Shown piece after piece: positions 51,874 to 60,179 of a DNA stretch of 64,000 bases. Origin of the DNA: Armatimonadota bacterium (GTDB lineage Bacteria > Armatimonadota > Fimbriimonadia > Fimbriimonadales > Fimbriimonadaceae). Each line of letters begins with the position of its first letter. Position 1 is the stretch's first letter. The stretch lies in contig JAKOXK010000096.1 in assembly GCA_029781035.1 (NCBI GenBank), forward strand, positions 47,880-111,879, given 5' to 3'. Made by a program: the position numbers and the translations under genes. The notes beneath the pieces are model-generated. The model was not told where the DNA came from and ran no database searches. It saw only the letters and a list, made by a program, of their open reading frames with translations.

Positions 51874-53016
51874 TCAAATCAGCCTCCAGGCGTCTGGCAC
51901 ATGCAGCAACTGGTATGCAAGAGAGAGCAACGCAGCCGCCAGCGTCGACCCAACGATCACTTGAAACAGACCGCTCATCGCCAGCTTCTGGACAAGAGTC
52001 GGTCGCACCACCCGACCCTGTGAGATGCGGAGCAGAAGATGCTCTCCTGCACGGATCCCGCTCTGCAACTGGCGGTCATTCGGCCTCTTCGTCGTGACGA
52101 AGTACTGCAGGAAGCTCCCCAGGGGTTGCCAGAAGGCCAGCGTCGCGATGGCAGCCACGAGCAACCGCAGGACCGGTTCACGGATGACGTCCCAGCTCAT
52201 GATGCCAAGGAAGAGCATTCCGCCGACCGCGAGGTTTGTGCCGCAGCGTGGATGGACCCGGGGCATCCGCCTGATGATCGCTGGCTTCAACTCCTCTCCC
52301 CTCTCCAATGCATGCACGACCATGTGCTCGGCCCCGTGGGTCCCTGACAAGGGGAGGATCCTAAGGCACAGCAAGAAGAGGACGATCCAGAGAAGGTTAA
52401 GGGCGGTTTCAAACCACGCCGCTCGTTGAATGGAGAGCGGGGTGTTGTTCAGGATCCAAAGTACAGGAACTCCGGCTATCGCGAACATCCCGAACATGGT
52501 CGCGCCCGTCGCGAGAACAGCCCAGCCGCTGACGCCTCCAGACACGACGCCGTTCGTCAAATAGACGCCGAAGGGTGTCGCCATGCCTCCGACCCGTCCG
52601 AGTAGGGCCCGGTTCTCATGAGGATCCAGCAGGCGCGACGGCGTCAAGACTCCGACGACCTGACCGACGGTGTCCACAACGATCGCCCAGTCGCTTCCTG
52701 ACGCGTCAAAGTAACGGAGGGCCTCGGCGCCGGATGAATTGGAGAGCAATGTCGGTGGCAACTTCTCCATGACCTCGGACACGGCCACATCGGGGCTCTC
52801 ACCGCGCGACATGGCGAAGACGACTTCAGCCTCCGACACCGTGCCGACGAGCCGATTGCCTTCAGCGATCGGGACGACGGGAAGGCCTTGAGCCGTGAGT
52901 TCACGTGATACGGCCCGCAACGAGTCCTCGGGATACATCGGCTCGACAGGCGCAGCCAAAGACCCGACACTGAGGGTGAGAATGTCTCTGGGGCCAACAG
53001 GGGGCAAAGAGGCCAT
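51874..53016 (-). CDS. CBS-pair fused to DUF1385 (YqhQ-like) membrane protein
   Basis: ATG 53016 gives a 380-residue protein. Residues about 15-135 form two CBS domains (EDSLRAVSRELTAQGLPVVP, NRLVGTVSEAEVVFAM, then WAIVVDTVGQVVGVLTPS). After a linker the DUF1385 domain starts with LLGRVGGMATPFGVYL and contains several membrane helices around GTHGAEHMVVHALERGEEL and RMPRVHPRCGTNLAV, the H-x-A-E-H and HPRCGT signatures of YqhQ. YqhQ family function is not established. CBS domains usually bind adenosyl ligands, which suggests nucleotide control. It is divergent from the paralogue cluster. Confidence 0.82.
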   Translation of the reverse strand: MASLPPVGPRDILTLSVGSLAAPVEPMYPEDSLRAVSRELTAQGLPVVPIAEGNRLVGTVSEAEVVFAMSRGESPDVAVSEVMEKLPPTLLSNSSGAEALRYFDASGSDWAIVVDTVGQVVGVLTPSRLLDPHENRALLGRVGGMATPFGVYLTNGVVSGGVSGWAVLATGATMFGMFAIAGVPVLWILNNTPLSIQRAAWFETALNLLWIVLFLLCLRILPLSGTHGAEHMVVHALERGEELKPAIIRRMPRVHPRCGTNLAVGGMLFLGIMSWDVIREPVLRLLVAAIATLAFWQPLGSFLQYFVTTKRPNDRQLQSGIRAGEHLLLRISQGRVVRPTLVQKLAMSGLFQVIVGSTLAAALLSLAYQLLHVPDAWRLI

Positions 53017-53072
53017 CGGTACTTGCGGTGCGAGTGTACTCCCCGAATTGGGATAACCTCCCCCATATTGGC

Positions 53073-54395
53073 ATGAAGGGCAAGCGCACACGTCTGACCA
53101 TTGTCGCGATCGTCTTCTTGGCCGGACTCGGGGGACTGACGTACTTCCTGATGGACACCTCGCGAACTGCGGCGGAACTCCCCGCAGCCGAGAAGGAGGC
53201 CAAGCAATCGGGAGTGCCTGTCAAAGTCGCAGAGATGTTCCCGGGGAAAGCGGTCGACGAGGCTGAAAACGCGGCTCCGCTGCTGGCCCAGGCAGTCAGG
53301 GAGCTCGACCAAGCGCAAGTTGGGGACTTTGCCGACGTCATCGACGGAACCGCAACCTTGTCCGTGGCCCAAACCGAAATGGACAAGGTGGCACCAGCCC
53401 TAGATCTCGCGCGGAAAGCCGCCGACTTAAGCTGGTTCGAGAACCCCGTGGACTGGGACCAAGGGGTCAAGGCCGACTTCAGCCAGACCCTGAAGGTTCA
53501 ATCGGTCGTCAGGCTCCTGTGCGCGTCCGGCGTCCTATCGGCACAGAAGGGTCACGCCGAAGAGTCGGTCAAAGATCTGGTCGCCGCCCGCAAAGTCGTG
53601 AAGCTGATGAGTGTCGAGCCTTCCCTGGCCTGTGCGTCGGCTGCGTTCGAGTGTGATGGGTTGGTCTTCAAGGCTGTTGACCAGGCGATGAAGGCGATGC
53701 GGACCAATATCATGGGCCTGACCTTCATCCAAGAGGAGATCCTCCTCAAGCCCCTGCGCATCACGTGGGTGCGGACGATGCGTGGCGAAGCCTATCTAGG
53801 CACAGCAACGATCCGTAACTTGGACAAGCTCGGCGGCCTCGGCCGGGTTCTTTCGGGAACGGCTGAGGCCGTCAGTGACCCGAAGCGGGAGGGTTCTCCC
53901 ACAGGTACTGCTGAACGCGCATACCTGACTCGGCACTACCAGCTTTGGTCGAAGATCCTGGGCATGGCCATGATGAACTCGGACGACGATGTTGTTCTTC
54001 TTCAACACGTCTCTGGCATCATCCGGAAAGCGGCCGACGACAAGCGGTCGAGCAACGCCTTGGAGCCTTTCCTGGACAAAGGTTGGCTGCACACGACGGA
54101 CATGGTCCTCGCCAACCGGGCTCGGGCGCTTGTCGGCTGGTCGCTCTGCCGCATCTTGGCCTTCTATTCACAGAAGGGACACTTCCCCAAGGGACTTGAC
54201 GAACTTGGCGACGTTCCCCTTGACCCCTTCGACGCCAAACCCATACGGTTCAGGGCGACGAGCGACACCGTGACTGTGTGGAGCGTCGGGCCGAACCGAA
54301 AGGACGACAACGGGACTCCCATGCCTCAGGGAACGTCGCGCGAGATCGGCGTTTACCCGCAAGGTGACATTTCCGTTTCCTTCAAAGCTCCTTAA
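53073..54395 (+). CDS. Membrane-anchored tandem-paralogue protein, copy 1
   Basis: I recognise no named family. ATG 53073 gives 440 residues: one N-terminal membrane helix (LTIVAIVFLAGLGGLTYFLM), an export-side helical body starting QSGVPVKVAEMFPGKAVDEA, a middle repeat-like stretch (SAQKGHAEESVKDLVAARKV), then RGEAYLGTATIRNLDKLGGL. The C-terminal end reads HFPKGLDELGDVPLDPFDAK followed by a V-W-S-V-G-P-N...D-D-N-G strand pair. That ending recalls the C-terminal part of type II secretion pseudopilins. Two diverged copies follow head to tail. Confidence 0.75.
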   Translation: MKGKRTRLTIVAIVFLAGLGGLTYFLMDTSRTAAELPAAEKEAKQSGVPVKVAEMFPGKAVDEAENAAPLLAQAVRELDQAQVGDFADVIDGTATLSVAQTEMDKVAPALDLARKAADLSWFENPVDWDQGVKADFSQTLKVQSVVRLLCASGVLSAQKGHAEESVKDLVAARKVVKLMSVEPSLACASAAFECDGLVFKAVDQAMKAMRTNIMGLTFIQEEILLKPLRITWVRTMRGEAYLGTATIRNLDKLGGLGRVLSGTAEAVSDPKREGSPTGTAERAYLTRHYQLWSKILGMAMMNSDDDVVLLQHVSGIIRKAADDKRSSNALEPFLDKGWLHTTDMVLANRARALVGWSLCRILAFYSQKGHFPKGLDELGDVPLDPFDAKPIRFRATSDTVTVWSVGPNRKDDNGTPMPQGTSREIGVYPQGDISVSFKAP

Positions 54396-54454
54396 ACATC
54401 TCGCCCCGTTTGTCCGTCATAGTGAGGTGGAGGAGGCACCAAGGGTGCCAAGCA

Positions 54455-55831
54455 ATGGCGGAGATGACGCGCGCGGGAAAGATCGGGTTGGCCGCAGGTG
54501 GAGTCGTCCTACTCGGCGGTGCGGCAGCAGTTCTGGCACTGGGCCAGTTCTTCGACCTTCCCCAGGCCGCCTCTCAACTGGACAAGGCGGTGGTGGATGC
54601 CCAAGTGATCGGGATTCCCATGACTTCAGCCGAGCTTGTGGAAGACGGCCCTGGTGCGGTCCGAACCCACTTGACCCCTGACGGTCAGCGTCTCTTGGCG
54701 CAGTTCGAGACCAAGCAGCCTCTGGACCTCGTCTCCAAGCACTTTGACAAGATCGTCTCGTCCAAAGAGCCTTGGAGCGCGGCCCGCCATGACCTGGAAG
54801 AACACCAAGATGCGGTCGCGTCGCTCCGGAGGATGGCCACACAGGAAGGCCTGACCTTCGACGTGGACTACGACATGTTTCCCTATGCGACCTTCCCCGA
54901 GTTCGCTCAAGTCAAGGGCGCGGCCCGCTTTCTGCTCGCCGATGCCTTGGTCAAGTCCAACGAAAACGACTTCGAGACGGCAGCCCAGGACATTCGCGCC
55001 GCCCGCCAACTGGGCCAGGTCGTCGCCAGAACACCCGTACTGATCTCCTTGTTGGTTCAGATCGCAATCGAAGCCTTGGCTGCGCGTGCGACGGAGTCAT
55101 GCCTCGCGTTGGCGACACGTTCAGAGTCAGGCCTAAAGGCGTTCGAGACCGTTGCCCTTTCCCCTGAGCCCGCATTCGACCTGCGCCGGGCCTTGCGGGG
55201 CGAAGCGTTCATGGGCGTCACGTTGACCCGGAACTTCAATCGGATGGGCGGGCTCAAAGGACTCCAGTCGATGTCCAGCGGCGAGCCCGGACCGGCGCCA
55301 CAACCCGCGTCCCTGTTGCGTAGCGGGGTGCCATCCGGTTTGATTGAACGCGGGTTCATGGCCCGCGTGCTCCAGTACTGGATCCAAGCGTTCAAAGTCA
55401 TGGACGAGCACCCTGGCGACCCGGTCGCCGTGAGCACCGGCCTCGACCGACTGGCCCAGGACGCCACCAAGTCCAAGTCTGCCAGCAACACGATCGTCGC
55501 GGTCCTCCTTCCGGTTTTCGCACAGGCAGGACAAGCTGAGGTCACGGGAACGGCGACGTTCCGGTGCAAGCTTGCGCTGGCCAAGATTTTGCGATGGCGC
55601 CTGGCCCACCACCGGTTTCCGAAGGACTTGGTGGAGGCGGGCGTCGAACTCAAGGATCCATTCAGCGGACGGCCGCTTCGCTATCGAGCCAGCGGAGACT
55701 CCGTACGGGTGTGGTCGGTCGGGCCCAACCTGGTCGACGACGGTGGCATCGCCCGAAGCGAGGTCACCGGGCGTCAGACCGACGATTGGGACATCGTGGG
55801 GGCATACCCGCCAGTCACATCAAAGAAGTAG
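54455..55831 (+). CDS. Membrane-anchored tandem-paralogue protein, copy 2
   Basis: The 458-residue protein is a diverged copy of the preceding gene product. It has an N-terminal membrane helix (IGLAAGGVVLLGGAAAVLAL), then VIGIPMTSAELVEDGPGAV, NDFETAAQDIRAARQLGQV, LRGEAFMGVTLTRNFNRMGG and, near the end, HRFPKDLVEAGVELKDPFSG followed by RYRASGDSVRVWSVGPNLVD. The start is probably ATG 54455, though ATG 54464 is possible. It lies 60 bases after copy 1 and 16 before copy 3, so all three are likely one transcript. No function is known. Confidence 0.75.
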   Translation: MAEMTRAGKIGLAAGGVVLLGGAAAVLALGQFFDLPQAASQLDKAVVDAQVIGIPMTSAELVEDGPGAVRTHLTPDGQRLLAQFETKQPLDLVSKHFDKIVSSKEPWSAARHDLEEHQDAVASLRRMATQEGLTFDVDYDMFPYATFPEFAQVKGAARFLLADALVKSNENDFETAAQDIRAARQLGQVVARTPVLISLLVQIAIEALAARATESCLALATRSESGLKAFETVALSPEPAFDLRRALRGEAFMGVTLTRNFNRMGGLKGLQSMSSGEPGPAPQPASLLRSGVPSGLIERGFMARVLQYWIQAFKVMDEHPGDPVAVSTGLDRLAQDATKSKSASNTIVAVLLPVFAQAGQAEVTGTATFRCKLALAKILRWRLAHHRFPKDLVEAGVELKDPFSGRPLRYRASGDSVRVWSVGPNLVDDGGIARSEVTGRQTDDWDIVGAYPPVTSKK

Positions 55832-55847
55832 AGGTGTCGGCAGAGCC

Positions 55848-57209
55848 TTGAGCAAGGTCATCCGAATCACGGTTTCCGTTTTGGCGGCAGCAGCTCTGGG
55901 AGCGGGGCTTTGGCTGGCCTGCCGCTGGTACGACTACCCCTTCGTCGCGTTGGGCCTGCCTGAGGCGATGAAAAAGGCCAAAGCAGCGGGAGTGCCTTTG
56001 ACCGCGGCCGAGTTGTACACGCCGCTGGTGCTGTCACCGGCTGAGGACGCAACGTCGATCGTGAAGACGGTCTGGCCGGAGTTTGACATTGTCGTTGGCA
56101 GCAAACGAGACCTAACGCGATGGCGCAACCGGCTCCGAATGCCTGACCCCGACTGGTCCGCGGCTCACGAAGCGTTCGCTGCCGAAAAGGCGACGATGGA
56201 TGTACTGCTCTCGCTGAAGGACAAATCCGGATACGAGTTGCACCGGGACTGGGATCTGGGCCCGCAGTTGGGGATTCCCGATTACGCTGGGGCCAAGGGG
56301 ACAGCAAGCGCCCTGATGGCCCTTGCCTTGGTCAAGTCTCACATGGGAGACACAACGGGGGCTATCGAGGCACTGCAGGCAGCCCGAAAGGTCGGAACCA
56401 TGATCCGCAGGGAGCCGCTCTTGTTCTCGGTCGTTCTTGGCGCCTTCATCGATGAACAGGTGTCCGAAGACGCCATGCAGTGCATGGCGGACGCCCAGGA
56501 CTCGGCAACGAAGCTGGAAGCGATCCAACACGGAGTTCTGGAGCCAGAGCCACATTACGACATCTGGCGAGGATATCAGGGCGAGCTGTACTTAGCTCTC
56601 GCCACGGCCCGCAATGCCAAGGCGTTTGAGATGGACCCCACGAGCGGTTCGAGTTCCACGACACCGGTCGGCCCTCGTCTCCTCTTGCGTTCGGGTGCCC
56701 CAGCGGATTGGCAGGAGCGCGCCTACATGACGACGGTTTTGCGGTTTCAGGCCGACGCGTACAGCTATCACCACCAGCATCCGGACGACTGGGTGGGCAT
56801 GGCTAAGGCGTTGAGAGACTGGACTAGCGAACAAGAGGGCCGCCAATTCGGACTCAGCCATCGCCTTGACTCTGTTTGGACTCCGGACTACCCAATTATC
56901 AATGACGATGTTGAGAGGTGCCTCGCCATACAGCGGTGCGCTTTGGCCATCAATCAAGTCTTGGTTTGGAGAGCCGCGCACAACCTGTTTCCCCAAAACC
57001 TGAGGGAGGCGGGGGTCACGGCCATTGACCCGTACACGGGAGAACCTCTCCACTACCGGGCCACAGCAGGGCACATCAGGGTGTGGTCCACTGGCCCTGA
57101 CAGAGTTGACAGCGGCGGCAAGACGCGGAGCGAGATGCGCGACCATGACCGAGGCTACGACTTGGCTGTCGACTTTCCGCGTGTTGCGAGAAACCTCGGG
57201 AGCCCGTAA
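55848..57209 (+). CDS. Membrane-anchored tandem-paralogue protein, copy 3
   Basis: The frame is open far upstream into copy 2, but TTG 55848 begins a basic residue plus membrane helix (SKVIRITVSVLAAAALGAGL) and gives 453 residues. Shared landmarks with copies 1 and 2 are AAGVPLTAAELYTPLVL, MGDTTGAIEALQAARKVGTM, YQGELYLALATARNAK, RAYMTTVLRF and, near the end, LFPQNLREAGVTAIDPYTGE with HYRATAGHIRVWSTGPDRVD. Sequence identity is low, so duplication is old. Function unknown. Confidence 0.72.
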   Translation: MSKVIRITVSVLAAAALGAGLWLACRWYDYPFVALGLPEAMKKAKAAGVPLTAAELYTPLVLSPAEDATSIVKTVWPEFDIVVGSKRDLTRWRNRLRMPDPDWSAAHEAFAAEKATMDVLLSLKDKSGYELHRDWDLGPQLGIPDYAGAKGTASALMALALVKSHMGDTTGAIEALQAARKVGTMIRREPLLFSVVLGAFIDEQVSEDAMQCMADAQDSATKLEAIQHGVLEPEPHYDIWRGYQGELYLALATARNAKAFEMDPTSGSSSTTPVGPRLLLRSGAPADWQERAYMTTVLRFQADAYSYHHQHPDDWVGMAKALRDWTSEQEGRQFGLSHRLDSVWTPDYPIINDDVERCLAIQRCALAINQVLVWRAAHNLFPQNLREAGVTAIDPYTGEPLHYRATAGHIRVWSTGPDRVDSGGKTRSEMRDHDRGYDLAVDFPRVARNLGSP

Positions 57210-57215
57210 GACGCC

Positions 57216-57275
57216 CGGGGGATGCGCCCATTGTTCGGGCGCCGCGAGGGCTGGGGCGCCCGGGGACGGGCGCTG
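57216..57275. repeat. GC-rich palindromic cluster after the paralogue operon
   Basis: The gap between copy 3 and the convergent pdxS holds several GGGCGC/GCGCCC elements, including GCGCCC-GGGGAC-GGGCGC and a second GCGCCCA...TTCGGGCGC arrangement. It could form hairpins on both strands and act as a bidirectional terminator or be a dispersed REP-like repeat. Confidence 0.4.
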
Positions 57276-57279
57276 CTCC

Positions 57280-58182
57280 CTACCAGCCGCGGGTCGCCAA
57301 CAGCTCGTCCTCGCGCAGCGAGGAGGCGCTGATGCCGACCATCGGCTCTCCCAGGTTCTTGCTGATCTCGGCCAAGCGCTTCGGCTCTTTGTAGAAGAGC
57401 ACACTCTCGACGATCGCCTTCGCTCGCCGCGCCGGGTCCCCGGACTTGAAGATCCCGCTCCCCACAAAGCACGTCTCCGCGCCCAACTGCATCATCAGTG
57501 AAGCGTCGGCGGGGGTGGCGATGCCACCTGCGCTGAAGTTTGGGACAGGGAGACGACCCGTCTCGTGCACGATCCTCACCATCTCCATCGGTGCCTGGAG
57601 TTCCTTGGCAATCACGTAAAGCTCGTCTTCGCGAGCGCTGTGAACCTTACGGATCTCCGCCATGATCGCCCGCATGTGGCGCACGGCTTCGACGACGTCG
57701 CCGGTGCCCGCCTCGCCCTTCGTGCGGATCATTGCAGCACCTTCTCCGCACCGCCGCAACGCTTCGCCCAGGTTCCGCGCGCCGCACACGAACGGCACGG
57801 TGAAGGCATGCTTGTCGACGTGATTCTCCTCGTCGGCCGGGGTCAGCACCTCGCTCTCGTCGATGAAGTCGACCTCGATGGCCTCAAGGATCTGCGCCTC
57901 GGCAAAGTGGCCGATGCGGCACTTGGCCATGACGGGGATGCTGACCGCCTCTTGGATCTTACAGATCATGTCGGGATCGGACATCCGCGACACGCCGCCG
58001 TCACGCCGAATGTCGGCAGGCACTCGCTCGAGCGCCATGACGCTGACTGCGCCTGCGTCCTCGGCGATCTTGGCCTGCTCGACGTTGGTGACGTCCATGA
58101 TGACGCCGCCCTTGAGCATCTCCGCGAGACCGACTTTCTCGCGCCAAGTCTTCTGCGCGGTCGGCGTGCCGTTCTTGTGCAT
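57280..58182 (-). CDS. pdxS: Pyridoxal 5'-phosphate synthase subunit PdxS
   Basis: PdxS builds pyridoxal phosphate from ribose 5-phosphate, glyceraldehyde 3-phosphate and ammonia on a TIM barrel, in complex with the glutaminase PdxT. The 300-residue protein has [20 protein letters not shown] near the N-terminus, with the first Schiff-base Lys in the preceding segment, RGGVSRM-like [41 protein letters not shown] with the second catalytic Lys region, and [19 protein letters not shown] 58182 lies six bases after TACAAT. No pdxT is adjacent, which is unusual. Confidence 0.97.
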   Translation of the reverse strand: MHKNGTPTAQKTWREKVGLAEMLKGGVIMDVTNVEQAKIAEDAGAVSVMALERVPADIRRDGGVSRMSDPDMICKIQEAVSIPVMAKCRIGHFAEAQILEAIEVDFIDESEVLTPADEENHVDKHAFTVPFVCGARNLGEALRRCGEGAAMIRTKGEAGTGDVVEAVRHMRAIMAEIRKVHSAREDELYVIAKELQAPMEMVRIVHETGRLPVPNFSAGGIATPADASLMMQLGAETCFVGSGIFKSGDPARRAKAIVESVLFYKEPKRLAEISKNLGEPMVGISASSLREDELLATRGW

Positions 58183-58194
58183 AGATATATTGTA
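58183..58194 (-). promoter_or_regulatory. Leaderless-type -10 box of pdxS
   Basis: On the minus strand TACAAT (58194-58189) is followed by ATATCT and the ATG at 58182. This is the clearest example in the window of a -10 box placed to start transcription at the initiation codon. Confidence 0.5.
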
Positions 58195-58210
58195 CGAGAG
58201 CGTGGGCTTT

Positions 58211-58246
58211 GGGGGAATGGGGATTGGGGAATAGGGACTGGGACTG
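58211..58246 (+). repeat. G-rich degenerate heptamer repeat (G-quadruplex-type)
   Basis: Five G-runs of 5, 4, 4, 3 and 3 residues are separated by three- or four-base spacers (AAT, ATT, AATA, ACT), satisfying the G3+N1-7 quadruplex rule. It sits about 30 bases upstream of the pdxS start, in a non-coding stretch of about 315 bases (58183-58498) in which I see no other gene. Confidence 0.55.
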
Positions 58247-58498
58247 GCGCATCGCCAACCCATGTCTAGAAGCTCCTGTGGCGGCTAACCTGGTGACAGA
58301 CCGCTCCATCGGAAAAGAGCAACTGTCGTGTGCAGCCACAGCCCTTCTGCCAAGACGCGGCCCCTATCGACCGCGCTTACAGACATCGTTGACGAAGGTT
58401 TTCCGTTGATTGAGCCAGTACGGACCATTTGTGCCGCATTAAGGCACCGCAAGATTGTGTCTGGAGGCAGGCTCCACTTGGCTGGAGTCCGAGCAACC

Positions 58499-59302
58499 GT
58501 GTTCAGAAGAAGAATCCTTGCCTCTTGGGCGCTTCTTGCGCTGGGTACGCCAGTAAGCGCCCAAGTTTATTATTCTGTCGACGTTACGCACGACATGGTC
58601 TACAAGATCAACGTCACCAGTGGGGCAGCCACCGCCATCGGCCCATTGGGTCAGGACTTCGCGCGCGTGGATCTGACCTGGATGTTCGGCAGGCTCTTCG
58701 CCAAGAACGCCTTGTACTCGAACACGATCAACGAGATCTCCGTAACGGGCGCCAACGCCGGCAACGTCGTCCAGACGTGGCTGGTCAAGGGCATGATGTA
58801 CGGGTTCGACAAGATCGGGGGGCTTGCTGCGGCGGGATCGACTCCTTACGTGACTTACTCCAACAACGGCCTCTGGCAAGCGGCATACTTCGGCACTTGG
58901 GATTTCTACACGGGCTGGATCTTCAACGATGGTCCGGTTGGAACACCGGACTCCGATGGCATGGGCTACTTCGACAACAAGTTCTGGATCATCGACCTTG
59001 TCGATGAGGCGAACGGATACAATGTGGTCTCCGGAATGTGGCCCAACGCGTTCTCCGTTATTGGTGGCGACCTTTACGATTCAAACCACTTCTGGAACCC
59101 CACCGACATCGAGGACTTCTCATCCACAGAGATGGTCGCCATGGGAGAGTCTGGCCAGTGGCTGATCCGACTGAGCAAGGCTAATGGCGCCAGGACAGCC
59201 GTGATCCCAATCTCGGGCGCACCAGGCGACGCTAAGTTCGAGGGCATTGCCCGCTCTCCGTTGGAGGCCATAAACCACAACATCAGACTGACTCCAAGGT
59301 AA
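58499..59302 (+). CDS. Exported protein of unknown function
   Basis: I place the start at GTG 58499, where a typical signal peptide begins (FRRRILASWALLALGTPVSA) with GGAG about eleven bases before; the frame is open farther upstream but without export features. The mature part of about 245 residues looks beta-rich, with repeated aromatic/Gly-Asn segments (VYYSVDVTHDMVYKINV, FGTWDFYTGWIFNDG, FDNKFWIIDLVD). It could form a beta-propeller-like fold. There is no PEP-CTERM tail. It precedes the PEP-CTERM gene on the same strand. I know no named family. Confidence 0.68.
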   Translation: MFRRRILASWALLALGTPVSAQVYYSVDVTHDMVYKINVTSGAATAIGPLGQDFARVDLTWMFGRLFAKNALYSNTINEISVTGANAGNVVQTWLVKGMMYGFDKIGGLAAAGSTPYVTYSNNGLWQAAYFGTWDFYTGWIFNDGPVGTPDSDGMGYFDNKFWIIDLVDEANGYNVVSGMWPNAFSVIGGDLYDSNHFWNPTDIEDFSSTEMVAMGESGQWLIRLSKANGARTAVIPISGAPGDAKFEGIARSPLEAINHNIRLTPR

Positions 59303-59411
59303 GACCGGGCGCGTGCCTCCCGATCCTTTCAGAGGGTGGGAGGACAGAAGGGTGGCACGATTATCCCTTCCGTGCGTAGAAAGAGCCAGTGGTTTCCACA
59401 GGAGAACGAGC

Positions 59412-60131
59412 ATGCGCAACACGCTTCTCTTGGGCTTGATCGCGCTTGGGTCTCAGGCGCTAGCCCAGTATCCGGCGATGGACCAGGTCAACTTCCTTGG
59501 TGGGCTCTCCGACGCCCCAGCCTTCGCAGCCGACCAAGTCTGCCCCGACTGGCCAGACATTAGCAGCACCATCATCGAAGACATCTTCCTATTCGAGCCG
59601 ATCGTGCGCGTCCAGGTGGCGTTCGAGATCACCGACCCCACCCTCGGCGACAGGCTGGACCAGGCGATCTTGGGATGGCAGGTCAGCATCTTTTCCTCGC
59701 CCGAAGCCGCCGCAGCCTCGGGCCCGCAGCTCACCGGAGACATCGTGACGGCTTTCACCGCCTCCAACATCAGCTACTCCAAACTGGAGGGCACGCAGGC
59801 GACCATGCCGGCCTACGTGGTCGATGTGCGCGGACTGGCGATCCCGGTCCCAAGGGGGATCTACTGGATCAGTATTGCGCCGATCATGCCCCTGGCGGGT
59901 AACGGTCAGACCTGGATTTTGGCGAACAAGTACCCGTACAAGATTGGAGACTTTGACGTGCAGCCGCTTAACTCGGTCGGAGTCAATCCGGGCGAGGGGT
60001 TTGGAATGGGCCAATTGATCCCTGCGAACTACGATGCGGCGTACGCGGTCTACACCGTGCCCGAACCGGGGACGGGCCTGACCTTGGCGCTTGGCACCGG
60101 GCTTTTGTTAAGGAGGCGGCGCGCCCGGTAA
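59412..60131 (+). CDS. PEP-CTERM sorting-signal protein
   Basis: ATG 59412 follows AGGAGAACGAGC. The 239-residue protein has a signal peptide (LLLGLIALGSQALAQ), a beta-rich body, and a C-terminal VPEPGTG motif, hydrophobic helix (LTLALGTGLLL) and RRRRAR tail, the tripartite PEP-CTERM signal cut by an exosortase (EpsH/XrtA type). Such proteins are exported and processed at the envelope, often with exopolysaccharide. No exosortase gene is in the window. The body (FNLGGLSDAP-like start, SIAPIMPLAGNGQTWILA) suggests an extracellular carbohydrate-binding-like sandwich, without firm family. Confidence 0.88.
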   Translation: MRNTLLLGLIALGSQALAQYPAMDQVNFLGGLSDAPAFAADQVCPDWPDISSTIIEDIFLFEPIVRVQVAFEITDPTLGDRLDQAILGWQVSIFSSPEAAAASGPQLTGDIVTAFTASNISYSKLEGTQATMPAYVVDVRGLAIPVPRGIYWISIAPIMPLAGNGQTWILANKYPYKIGDFDVQPLNSVGVNPGEGFGMGQLIPANYDAAYAVYTVPEPGTGLTLALGTGLLLRRRRAR

Positions 60132-60167
60132 CGGGCCCGATGCAACGGTCGTCGTTCGGCTGGCGAA

Positions 60168-60179
60168 TAAACTAGTGTC
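60168..60179 (+). promoter_or_regulatory. Leaderless-type -10 box of the CocE-like gene
   Basis: TAAACT (60168-60173) is followed by AGTGTC and the ATG at 60180, again spacing six with no ribosome site. Confidence 0.45.
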
